64,000 nt of DNA from JACQFZ01 sp041485885 (lineage in GTDB: Bacteria > Pseudomonadota > Gammaproteobacteria > Acidiferrobacterales > Sulfurifustaceae): NCBI GenBank assembly GCA_041485885.1, contig JBGPKL010000011.1:1-64000 (forward strand), in the 5' to 3' direction. Shown piece after piece: positions 56,364 to 64,000 of this stretch. A program made the translations under genes and the position numbers. Under the pieces are notes generated by a model that was not told the DNA's origin, did not search any database, and was given only the letters and a program-made list of their open reading frames with translations. Each line of letters starts with the position of its first letter. The first letter of the stretch is position 1.

Positions 56364-57609
56364 GATCCGCAACTACACGATGAACTTCGGTCCGCAGCAT
56401 CCGGCAGCGCACGGCGTGTTGCGGCTGGTGCTCGAGCTTGACGGCGAGGTGATCCAGCGCACCGATCCGCATATCGGCCTCCTGCACCGCGCCACCGAGA
56501 AGCTCGCCGAATCGAAGCCGTATAACCAGTCGATCGGTTACATGGACCGGCTCGACTACGTCTCGATGATGTGCAGCGAGCACGCCTACGTGCGCGCGAT
56601 CGAGAAGCTCGCCGGCATCGAGGCGCCGGCACGCGCGCAGTACATCCGCACGATGTTCGATGAGATCACGCGCATCCTGAATCACCTGCTCTGGCTCGGC
56701 ACGCACGCGCTCGACATCGGCGCGATGACGGTTTTTCTTTACTGCTTCCGCGAGCGCGAGGATTTGTTCGATTGCTACGAAGCGGTCTCGGGCGCGCGTA
56801 TGCACGCGACGTACTATCGCCCGGGCGGCGTGTATCGCGATCTGCCGGAGACGATGCCGAAATACCAGCCCTCGAAGTGGCACGATGCGAAAGACGTCGC
56901 GCGCATGAATCAGAATCGTGAGGGCTCGCTGCTCGATTTCATCTGGGATTTCACCGAGCGATTTCCCGGTTACGTCGATGAGTACGAGACGCTACTCACC
57001 GATAACCGTATTTGGAAACAGCGTACCGTCGGCATCGGCGTAGTGCCGCCCGAGCGCGCGCTCGCTCTGGGGTTTTCGGGCGCGATGCTGCGCGGCAGCG
57101 GCATCGAGTGGGATTTGCGCAAGAAGCAGCCGTACGCGATGTACGATCGCGTCGATTTCGATATTCCGGTCGGCGTGAACGGCGATTGCTACGACCGCTA
57201 CCTGGTCCGTGTCGAGGAAATGCGCCAGAGCAATCGCATTGTGCGCCAGTGCGTGGAGTGGTTACGACGCAATCCCGGGTCGGTCATGGTCGACAACCAT
57301 AAGATCGCGCCTCCGCGTCGCGAGGAAATGAAGGCCGACATGGAAGCGCTCATCCACCACTTCAAGCTCTTCACCGAAGGCTATTGCCTGCCGGAAGGCG
57401 AGGTCTATTGCGCGGTCGAGGCGCCCAAGGGCGAGTTCGGCATTTATATGATATCGGACGGCGCCAACAAGCCGTATCGCGTGAAGATCCGCGCCCCGAG
57501 TTTCGCGCATCTCTCCTCGCTCGATGAGATGACGCGCGGCCACATGATCGCCGATCTCGTCGCGGTTATCGGCAGCCAGGACATCGTCTTCGGCGAGGTC
57601 GACCGCTGA
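56356..57609 (+). CDS. nuoD: NADH-quinone oxidoreductase subunit D
   Basis: This 417-residue 49-kDa subunit forms the quinone site with NuoB. It begins IRNYTMNFGPQHPAAHGVLR, with the quinone-site His in GPQHPAAHG, and later shows ETALLTDNRIWKQRTVGIG-like and SPSFAHLSSLD-type segments. It starts at GTG 56356. Its TGA overlaps the nuoE ATG (TGATG). Confidence 0.97.
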   Translation: MAEIRNYTMNFGPQHPAAHGVLRLVLELDGEVIQRTDPHIGLLHRATEKLAESKPYNQSIGYMDRLDYVSMMCSEHAYVRAIEKLAGIEAPARAQYIRTMFDEITRILNHLLWLGTHALDIGAMTVFLYCFREREDLFDCYEAVSGARMHATYYRPGGVYRDLPETMPKYQPSKWHDAKDVARMNQNREGSLLDFIWDFTERFPGYVDEYETLLTDNRIWKQRTVGIGVVPPERALALGFSGAMLRGSGIEWDLRKKQPYAMYDRVDFDIPVGVNGDCYDRYLVRVEEMRQSNRIVRQCVEWLRRNPGSVMVDNHKIAPPRREEMKADMEALIHHFKLFTEGYCLPEGEVYCAVEAPKGEFGIYMISDGANKPYRVKIRAPSFAHLSSLDEMTRGHMIADLVAVIGSQDIVFGEVDR

Positions 57610-58115
57610 TGACGACGAATCCGAAGGCGAAAGCGGTCGAAAGATTGTCGGCGGCCTCGCGCGCCGAGATCGACCGCTGGACCGCGAAGTTCCCGCCCGA
57701 GCAACGCCGCGCGGCGCTGCTCTCGGCGCTCACGATCGTGCAGCGCGAGAACGGCGGCTGGCTCACGCCCGATTTGATGGAGGCGGTGGCCGACTATCTC
57801 GACGTGCCGGCGGTCGCGGTGGAGGAAGTCGCCACGTTCTACAGCCTTTACGATCTCGCGCCCGTCGGACGCCATAAAATTTACGTGTGCAACAGCATTT
57901 CGTGCTGGCTTTGCGGGTCGCAGCGCATCCTCGAGCATTTGCAGCAGCGATTGGGGATCAAGATCGGTGAAACGACGAGCGACGGCCGCTTTACGTTGAA
58001 ACAGGCGGAGTGCCTTGCGGCCTGCGGCGGCGCACCGGCGATATACGCGAATGGCGAGTATCACGAGAACGTGACGCCGGAAAAGGTGGACGCGCTACTC
58101 GCGCGGTTGAAGTAA
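57609..58115 (+). CDS. nuoE: NADH-quinone oxidoreductase subunit E
   Basis: This 168-residue 24-kDa subunit carries the [2Fe-2S] cluster N1a. Its four Cys ligands lie in VCNSISCWLCG and ECLAACGGAP. A thioredoxin-like fold follows an N-terminal helical bundle. An 81-bp gap separates it from nuoF, the widest gap within the operon up to nuoI. Confidence 0.96.
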   Translation: MTTNPKAKAVERLSAASRAEIDRWTAKFPPEQRRAALLSALTIVQRENGGWLTPDLMEAVADYLDVPAVAVEEVATFYSLYDLAPVGRHKIYVCNSISCWLCGSQRILEHLQQRLGIKIGETTSDGRFTLKQAECLAACGGAPAIYANGEYHENVTPEKVDALLARLK

Positions 58116-58196
58116 GAAATCCCGACATATGAACGATCACTCAAAAATTTATTGCGCTCGCGCTTTCTCATACCGCTCAGGAAAGAGTAGCCGCGC

Positions 58197-59486
58197 ATGA
58201 CCGCTGTGCTGCACATTTGTTTACCCGATCCTAAGCTCGAGAAGCCGTGGACGCTGGCGAGCTATCGCTCGGTGGGCGGTTACGAAATGCTGGAGAAAGT
58301 GCTGAAGGAACGGCGCGAGCCCGCCAGCATCGTCGAGGAATTGAAGGCGTCGGCGCTGCGCGGGCGCGGCGGCGCCGGGTTTCCCACCGGACTCAAGTGG
58401 AGTTTCATGAATCCGAAATCGGCCGAGCAGAAATATCTCGTGTGCAATTCGGACGAAGGCGAGCCCGGCACGTTCAAAGACCGCGACATCGTGCGCTACA
58501 ACCCGCACGCCGTGATCGAGGGCATGACGATCGCGGCTTACGCGATGGGCGCAACCGTCGGTTACAACTACCTGCGCGGCGAATTTGTCGAGCCGTACAA
58601 CCGCTTCGAAGCGGCACTCAAGGAGGCCTGCGACGCGGGCTACGTCGGAAAAAATATTCTCGGTAGCGGCGTCGATTTCGATTTGCACTCGCACGTCGGC
58701 GCCGGCGCCTACATTTGCGGCGAAGAAACGGCGATGCTCGAATCGATCGAAGGCAAGCGCGGTCTTCCGCGCTATAAGCCGCCGTTTCCGGCGCACTACG
58801 GGCTGTTCGGGCGTCCGACCACGATTAACAACACCGAGACGCTCGCGTCGGTCCCTTACATTCTGCGTCACGGCGCGAAACATTTTCTAGAGCTCGGCAA
58901 ACCGAACAACGGCGGGGTTAAGATCTTTTCCGTCTCCGGCCACGTGAACCGGCCGGGCAACTACGAAGTGCCGCTCGGCATTCCGTTCGCGGAGTTGCTC
59001 AAGCTCGCGGGCGGCGTGCGTAACGGCCACCGCGTGAAGGCGGTGATTCCGGGCGGTTCATCGGCGAAGGTGCTGCCGGGCCGCTTGATGATGGAGCTCA
59101 CGATGGATTACGACTCAATCGCGAAAGCCGGCTCGATGCTCGGCTCGGGCGCCGTGATCATCATGGATGAGACGACTTGCATGGTTCGCGCGTTGCAGCG
59201 CATCGCGCACTTCTATTACGAAGAGTCATGCGGGCAATGCACGCCGTGTCGCGAGGGCACCGGCTGGATGGCGCGCGTCATCGACCGCGTTGAAGGCGGC
59301 CAAGGTCGCACCGAGGATCTCGATCTACTCGACAGCGTCGCGTCCAAAATCGAAGGGCGAACCATCTGCGCCTTCGGCGAGGCGGCCGCGTGGCCGGTGC
59401 GCAGTTTCGTCCAGCACTTTCGCGATGAGTTCCAATATCACGTCGATCATCGGGCCTGTCTGCCCGAGACGCGCGACCGACCATGA
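58197..59486 (+). CDS. nuoF: NADH-quinone oxidoreductase subunit F
   Basis: This 429-residue 51-kDa subunit binds FMN, NADH and cluster N3. The glycine-rich GRGGAGFPTGLKWSF is the NADH/FMN site, and YICGEETAMLESIEGKRG follows. Cluster N3 ligands are in ESCGQCTPCREGTGWM plus a later Cys near GRTICAFGEAA. It overlaps nuoG by 4 bp (ATGA). Confidence 0.98.
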   Translation: MTAVLHICLPDPKLEKPWTLASYRSVGGYEMLEKVLKERREPASIVEELKASALRGRGGAGFPTGLKWSFMNPKSAEQKYLVCNSDEGEPGTFKDRDIVRYNPHAVIEGMTIAAYAMGATVGYNYLRGEFVEPYNRFEAALKEACDAGYVGKNILGSGVDFDLHSHVGAGAYICGEETAMLESIEGKRGLPRYKPPFPAHYGLFGRPTTINNTETLASVPYILRHGAKHFLELGKPNNGGVKIFSVSGHVNRPGNYEVPLGIPFAELLKLAGGVRNGHRVKAVIPGGSSAKVLPGRLMMELTMDYDSIAKAGSMLGSGAVIIMDETTCMVRALQRIAHFYYEESCGQCTPCREGTGWMARVIDRVEGGQGRTEDLDLLDSVASKIEGRTICAFGEAAAWPVRSFVQHFRDEFQYHVDHRACLPETRDRP

Positions 59487-61891
59487 GCGCGAATGAAAAA
59501 GCCGTCGTGCCGCCGGCCGCGGACACCGTGACCATCGAGGTCGATGGCCGGAAAATCGCGGCGAAGAAAGGCTCGATGATCATCCAGGTGACCGACGACG
59601 CCGGCATCTACATTCCGCGCTTTTGCTATCACCATAAGTTATCGGTCGCCGCCAACTGCCGCATGTGCCTGGTCGAAGTCGAAAAGGCGCCGAAGCCGCA
59701 GCCCGCGTGCGCGACGCCCGTGGCCGAGGGGATGAAGGTCTACACGCGTTCCGAGAAGGCGCGCGATTCGCAGAAAGCGGTGATGGAATTCCTGCTGCTC
59801 AACCATCCGCTCGATTGCCCGATTTGCGATCAAGGCGGCGAATGTCCGCTGCAGGATCAGGCGCTCGGTTACGGCAAGGACGACTCGCGCTACGACGAGG
59901 CGAAGCGCGTGGTGCCGGACAAGGATATCGGTCCGCTGATTACGACCTTTATGACCCGCTGCATCCACTGCACGCGGTGCGTGCGCTTCGGCCAGGAGCT
60001 CGCGGGCGTTATGGAATTCGGCGTGCTTGCGCGCGGTGAGCATTCCGAGATCCGCACCTTCCTTGATCGCAGCGTCGATTCAGAACTTTCCGGTAACGTC
60101 ATCGACATCTGCCCGGTCGGCGCGCTCACGTCGAAACCTTTCCAATTTAAGGCGCGTCCGTGGGAGCTCGACCATCATGCTTCGATCGCGCCGCACGATT
60201 GCGTCGGCTCCAACATCGACGTGCAGACGTTGCGCGGCCAAGTGAGGCGCGTGTTGCCGCGCGTGAACGAGCAGATCAACGAATGCTGGTTGTCCGATCG
60301 CGATCGTTTCAGCTACGACGCGCTCAACTCCGAGGAACGGCTGCGTGTTCCTATGATCCGCCGTAACGGCCAATGGGAAGAGGTGGATTGGCAGACGGCG
60401 CTCGAATTTACCGTGAGCGGCTTGCGTAAAATCCTGGATCATCACGGCGCGGACGCGCTCGGCGCGCTCGCCTCGCCGATCAGCACGCTTGAGGAATTCT
60501 ACCTGCTGCAAAAACTGGTGCGCGCGCTTGGGTCGAACAACGTCGACCACCGGCTGCGTCAGCTCGATTTCTCCGACGATGCACAGGCGCCGCTTTACCC
60601 CGCGCTCGGCATGAGTATCCCCGAGCTCGAAACGCTCGACGCGGTGCTCCTGATCGGCGCGAATCCGCGCAAGGATCAGCCGCTCATTGGTTTGCGATTG
60701 CGCAAAGCTGTGAAGCGCGGCGCGGCAGTGATGGCGATCAATCCGATCGATTACGATTTCACGCATCGCTTGGCGGGGGCGGTGATTGGCAAGCCCGAGG
60801 ACATGTACGCGGCCGCGGCGGAAGTCGTGAAGGCGCTTGGTGAAATCGGCGGCGCCATCGGCGCGGCGAGCTGGGTCGACGCGCTGGCGCCACGGCCGCA
60901 AGCGCGGCGCATGGCGGAAGTTCTGTCGCGTGCAAAGAAGAAAGCCGTTTTGCTCGGACCATTTGCGCTCGGTCATCCGCAGGCGGCCGGGCTGCGGGCG
61001 TTGGCGCAGCGAATCGCGGCCCGGTCCGGCGCAACCCTCGGGGTGCTGGCGGAAGGAAATTCGCCGGCGGCGTGGGTCGCGGGCTGCGTGCCTCATCGGG
61101 GACCGCTCGGCAAAGCGACCGGCCGCGGCCGGGATGCCGGCGCCATGCTGCGCGAGCCGCGCAAGGCGTATCTACTATATGGCGTCGAGCCCGAGCTCGA
61201 CGCGCTCGACGGCGCGCTCGCGCGCAAAGCGATGGAGTCGGCCGAGTTCGTCGTGAAGTGTACAAGCTTCAAGCCGTCGGTCTATCGCAGCGGTGCGATC
61301 GGTTACGCGCACGCGTTGTTGCCGCTGACGCCGTTTACCGAAATGGCCGGCAGCTTCGTGAACACAGAAGGCCGCGTGCAGCGTTTCGACGCGGCGCTGA
61401 ACCCGCTCGGCGAGGCGCGGCCGGGCTGGAAAATCTTGCGCGTGCTCGGCAATCAAATGGGGGCGAGCGGTTTTCAGTACAACGTGCTCGATGATGTGAG
61501 AGCGGAACTCGGCTTCCCGTCGCTGTTCAAGCCGACCGCGTTCGAACCGGGTGTCGTTGCGGCGCCCGCGCGCGTCCCGCTCGCCGACGGGCAGCTCTAT
61601 CGCATCGCCGAAGTGCCGCTCTACGCGGTCGACCCGTTGGTGCGTCGCGCTCCGGCGCTCCAACAAACCGCCGATAATCCCCAACCGGCGGCGCGCATGA
61701 ACGCCGCCGAAGCGAGACGCCTTGGGCTCGAGGACGGTGTGGCGGTGGTCGTGCGCACCGTGGCGGGAGAGGCGCGCCTGAATGTCGTAGTCGACACGCG
61801 CGTGCCGGAAGGATCGGTGTTGATCGCCTCCGGATATCCCGAGACCGCCGCGCTCGGTGCGCATGGTCCCGCGAGCGTGGTGCGCGCGTGA
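59483..61891 (+). CDS. nuoG: NADH-quinone oxidoreductase subunit G
   Basis: This 802-residue 75-kDa subunit has an N-terminal ferredoxin-like [2Fe-2S] domain (PRFCYHHKLSVAANCRMC) and a His-coordinated cluster region ending in CPICDQGGECPLQD. A [4Fe-4S] domain with RCIHCTRCVRFGQE follows, then a molybdopterin-oxidoreductase-like C-terminal fold. Its end overlaps the nuoH GTG by 4 bp. Confidence 0.97.
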   Translation: MSANEKAVVPPAADTVTIEVDGRKIAAKKGSMIIQVTDDAGIYIPRFCYHHKLSVAANCRMCLVEVEKAPKPQPACATPVAEGMKVYTRSEKARDSQKAVMEFLLLNHPLDCPICDQGGECPLQDQALGYGKDDSRYDEAKRVVPDKDIGPLITTFMTRCIHCTRCVRFGQELAGVMEFGVLARGEHSEIRTFLDRSVDSELSGNVIDICPVGALTSKPFQFKARPWELDHHASIAPHDCVGSNIDVQTLRGQVRRVLPRVNEQINECWLSDRDRFSYDALNSEERLRVPMIRRNGQWEEVDWQTALEFTVSGLRKILDHHGADALGALASPISTLEEFYLLQKLVRALGSNNVDHRLRQLDFSDDAQAPLYPALGMSIPELETLDAVLLIGANPRKDQPLIGLRLRKAVKRGAAVMAINPIDYDFTHRLAGAVIGKPEDMYAAAAEVVKALGEIGGAIGAASWVDALAPRPQARRMAEVLSRAKKKAVLLGPFALGHPQAAGLRALAQRIAARSGATLGVLAEGNSPAAWVAGCVPHRGPLGKATGRGRDAGAMLREPRKAYLLYGVEPELDALDGALARKAMESAEFVVKCTSFKPSVYRSGAIGYAHALLPLTPFTEMAGSFVNTEGRVQRFDAALNPLGEARPGWKILRVLGNQMGASGFQYNVLDDVRAELGFPSLFKPTAFEPGVVAAPARVPLADGQLYRIAEVPLYAVDPLVRRAPALQQTADNPQPAARMNAAEARRLGLEDGVAVVVRTVAGEARLNVVVDTRVPEGSVLIASGYPETAALGAHGPASVVRA

Positions 61892-62958
61892 CCGATTTCG
61901 TCACCACGACCTGGAACGATTTGCCGGAATGGAGCCGGATCACCGCGTTCAGTCTGGTGAAGATCGTCGCGATCCTGGTGCCGCTGATATTGTCGGTCGC
62001 TTACCTCACGTTCGCCGAGCGCAAGATCATTAGCTATATGCAAGTCCGCATCGGCCCGAACCGGGTCGGGCCGCGCGGGTGGCTGCAGCCGATCGCCGAC
62101 GTGGTGAAGCTGCTGTTGAAGGAGATCATCATCCCGACGAACGCGAGCCGGTTCCTATTCGTTACCGCGCCGCTCCTCGCGCTCGCACCGGCGCTGGTCG
62201 CGTGGTCGGTGATTCCGTTCACCGACACGCTCGTGCTCGCGAACATCGACGCGAGCCTGCTTTTCGTTCTTGCGCTCACGTCCATGGCGGTGTACGGCGT
62301 GATCATCGCCGGCTGGGCGTCGAATTCGAAATACGCGTTTCTCGGCAGCATGCGCTCGGCGGCGCAAATCGTGGCGTACGAAATCGCGATGGGGTTCGCG
62401 CTGGTCGGGGTGTTGATGGCGGCGGGTAGCCTCAACCTGCGCGAGATCGCGCTGCATCAAGCGGGCGGGATACATCAGTGGCATTTGTGGCCGCTGTTTC
62501 CGCTGGCGCTGGTGTATTTTATCGCGGGCGTCGCCGAGACGAACCGCGCCCCGTTCGACGTCGCGGAAGGCGAGTCGGAGCTGGTCGCGGGTTTCCACGT
62601 GGAGTACTCCGGCATGGGCTTCGCGATGTTCTTCCTCGCCGAATACGCCAACATGATTTTGATCTCCACGCTCGCGGCGACTCTGTTTCTGGGCGGTTGG
62701 CTCTCGCCGCTCCCGCCCGCGTGGGTTCCGTCAATTCCGGTGATCGGAATGCTGCTTGGCGACGGCATTCACTGGCTGCTTTTTAAAATAGCGGCGTTGC
62801 TTTTTTGTTTTCTCTGGTTTCGCGCGACGTTTCCGCGTTACCGTTACGATCAGATCATGCGCCTCGGCTGGAAAGTGTTCATTCCCATCACGCTCGTATG
62901 GATCGTCGTGATGGGCGGGGTGATGTTCTTGACGCCGTGGGGTTTTATATTTCATTGA
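61888..62958 (+). CDS. nuoH: NADH-quinone oxidoreductase subunit H
   Basis: This 356-residue membrane subunit has about eight helices and links the peripheral arm to the proton channels. Conserved loops are FAERKIISYMQVRIGPNRVGP and AETNRAPFDVAEGESELVAGFH. It starts at GTG 61888 overlapping nuoG. Confidence 0.97.
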   Translation: MTDFVTTTWNDLPEWSRITAFSLVKIVAILVPLILSVAYLTFAERKIISYMQVRIGPNRVGPRGWLQPIADVVKLLLKEIIIPTNASRFLFVTAPLLALAPALVAWSVIPFTDTLVLANIDASLLFVLALTSMAVYGVIIAGWASNSKYAFLGSMRSAAQIVAYEIAMGFALVGVLMAAGSLNLREIALHQAGGIHQWHLWPLFPLALVYFIAGVAETNRAPFDVAEGESELVAGFHVEYSGMGFAMFFLAEYANMILISTLAATLFLGGWLSPLPPAWVPSIPVIGMLLGDGIHWLLFKIAALLFCFLWFRATFPRYRYDQIMRLGWKVFIPITLVWIVVMGGVMFLTPWGFIFH

Positions 62959-62973
62959 TACGCAACGACCGAC

Positions 62974-63462
62974 ATGAACGCGCTTAAGCGGTACCTGAAC
63001 AGTTTCCTGTTGGTCGAGCTTCTGAAGGGGCTCTTCGTCACCGGCCGCCATCTGTTCGTACGCAAAGTGACGATTCAATATCCCGACGAGCATACGCCCA
63101 CCAGTCCGCGGTTCCGCGGGCTGCACGCGCTGCGCCGCTATGCGAACGGCGAAGAGCGCTGCATCGCGTGTAAGTTGTGCGAGGCGGTGTGCCCGGCGTT
63201 GGCCATCACCATCGAGTCGGCCGAGCGCGCCGACGGCACGCGGCGCACGACGCGCTACGACATCGATCTCTTCAAGTGCATCTATTGCGGCTTCTGCGAA
63301 GAGTCGTGCCCGGTCGACGCGATCGTCGAGACGAGCTTTTACGAGTTTCATTTCGAAAAAAAGGGCGACAACATCATCAACAAGGAGCAGCTGCTCGCGA
63401 TCGGCGACCGTTATGAAAAGCGCATCGCCGCCGACCGCGCGGCGGACGCCAAATATAGATAA
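62974..63462 (+). CDS. nuoI: NADH-quinone oxidoreductase subunit I
   Basis: This 162-residue ferredoxin-like subunit carries two [4Fe-4S] clusters, N6a and N6b. The motifs are CIACKLCEAVCP and CIYCGFCEESCP. An amphipathic N-terminus anchors it to the membrane arm. It is followed by a 99-bp gap largely filled by the dispersed repeat. Confidence 0.97.
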   Translation: MNALKRYLNSFLLVELLKGLFVTGRHLFVRKVTIQYPDEHTPTSPRFRGLHALRRYANGEERCIACKLCEAVCPALAITIESAERADGTRRTTRYDIDLFKCIYCGFCEESCPVDAIVETSFYEFHFEKKGDNIINKEQLLAIGDRYEKRIAADRAADAKYR

Positions 63463-63470
63463 GAATTGGG

Positions 63471-63552
63471 AAACCGCAGATGAACGCGGATAACAAAGGC
63501 GCTCGAACGTTTTTCTTTTTATCCGCGTTTATCCGCGTCTATCCGCGGTTTC
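63471..63552. repeat. Dispersed intergenic repeat, copy 2
   Basis: The left arm begins AAACCGCAGATGAACGCGGAT at 63471. The right arm (63521-63552) consists of three ATCCGCG(T/G)-type units ending in GCGGTTT. It is related to the copy at 47166-47256 in both arms, but the spacer differs. It interrupts the nuo operon between nuoI and nuoJ, ending 10 bp before the nuoJ ATG. Confidence 0.8.
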
Positions 63553-63561
63553 AAAAATAAT

Positions 63562-64000
63562 ATGGACTTCAAACAATTCGTTTTCTACGCCTTCGCGACC
63601 TTGCTGGTATTCGCCGCCGGCATGGTTGTGACGCTGCGCAATCCGGTGAAGTCAGCGCTCTTCCTGGTGCTCGCCTTTTTCAGCGCCGCCGGCCTGTGGC
63701 TGCTGCTCTCCGCGGAATTTCTCGCCATCGTGCTCGTGCTCGTCTACGTCGGCGCGGTGATGGTGCTGTTTCTGTTCGTCGTCATGATGCTCGACATCAA
63801 TCTCGCGCGGCTGCGCGCGGGTTTCGGGGAATACCTGCCGATCGGGGGGATCGTCGCCGTGTTATTGGTGCTCGAAATGGGATTGATTCTGAGCTCCGGC
63901 CGTTTCGACCTGCAACAGATGCCGGAGCCCGCGGCGCTCGGCGCCGATCACAGCAACACGCGCGCGCTCGGCCGGCTGATTTACACCGTGTATGCGTATC
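63562..64000 (+). CDS. nuoJ: NADH-quinone oxidoreductase subunit J (partial)
   Basis: The frame from ATG 63562 is open to the window end (146 codons seen) and lacks its C-terminus. I read MDFKQFVFYAFATLLVFAAG at the start and then the conserved LVLVYVGAVMVLFLFVVMML helix with its pi-bulge region. It is a membrane subunit of the complex I proton arm. The promoter-distal nuo genes should continue beyond the window. Confidence 0.94.
   Translation, partial: MDFKQFVFYAFATLLVFAAGMVVTLRNPVKSALFLVLAFFSAAGLWLLLSAEFLAIVLVLVYVGAVMVLFLFVVMMLDINLARLRAGFGEYLPIGGIVAVLLVLEMGLILSSGRFDLQQMPEPAALGADHSNTRALGRLIYTVYAY

Overview
The window is about 64 kb of high-GC, densely coded chromosome. I infer a betaproteobacterium. 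The supporting gene neighbourhoods are folE2-dxs-ispA-xseB, smpB-ratA-rnfH-bamE-fur, hrcA-grpE-dnaK-dnaJ with recN and nadK alongside, carAB-greA-rlmE-ftsH-folP-glmM-tpiA-secG-tRNA-Leu followed by nuoA onward, and an EpsA-type LuxR regulator. Nearly everything is housekeeping. I see no prophage, transposase or CRISPR array.

Layout. 1-6 kb: lytic transglycosylase, RelA, ProS and an EamA permease. 6-10 kb: a c-haem sensor-like membrane protein with an unknown small partner, a ROK sugar kinase coupled to a broken Na+/solute symporter, a class I amidotransferase and a retropepsin-like protease. 10-14 kb: folate/isoprenoid block (folE2, dxs, ispA, xseB). 14-16 kb: a cysteine-free Rrf2 regulator and two PilZ proteins. 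16-20 kb: sulfate ABC importer (sbp-cysT-cysW-cysA), then a class I aminotransferase. 21.5-24 kb: the most unusual region. It holds a solitary TIR-domain protein whose C-terminus copies the SSB tip, then a convergent tmRNA gene (ssrA) interrupted in its T-loop by a 373-nt ORF-less group I intron, then smpB. 24-27 kb: NSS symporter, ratA, rnfH, bamE and fur. 27-31 kb: a zinc-uptake-like locus (permease, binding protein, outer-membrane barrel, His-rich small protein) with no ATPase. 31-40 kb: cupin, GNAT, recN, nadK and the heat-shock block with two sigma-32-type promoters, one of them a perfect consensus match. 40-54 kb: mgtC, dapB, a small barrel protein, carAB, greA, rlmE, ftsH, folP, glmM, tpiA, secG and tRNA-Leu(GAG). 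54-64 kb: epsA and the complex I operon nuoA-nuoJ, with nuoJ cut by the window end.

How it fits together. The window supplies ribosome rescue (tmRNA and SmpB), proteostasis (GrpE/DnaK/DnaJ/FtsH), stringent control (RelA), envelope assembly (BamE, SecG), respiration (Nuo), sulfate and probably zinc import, and isoprenoid, folate, lysine, pyrimidine and arginine precursor synthesis. The best candidates for something new are the intron-split tmRNA and the SSB-tip TIR protein encoded convergently just beyond its 3' end.
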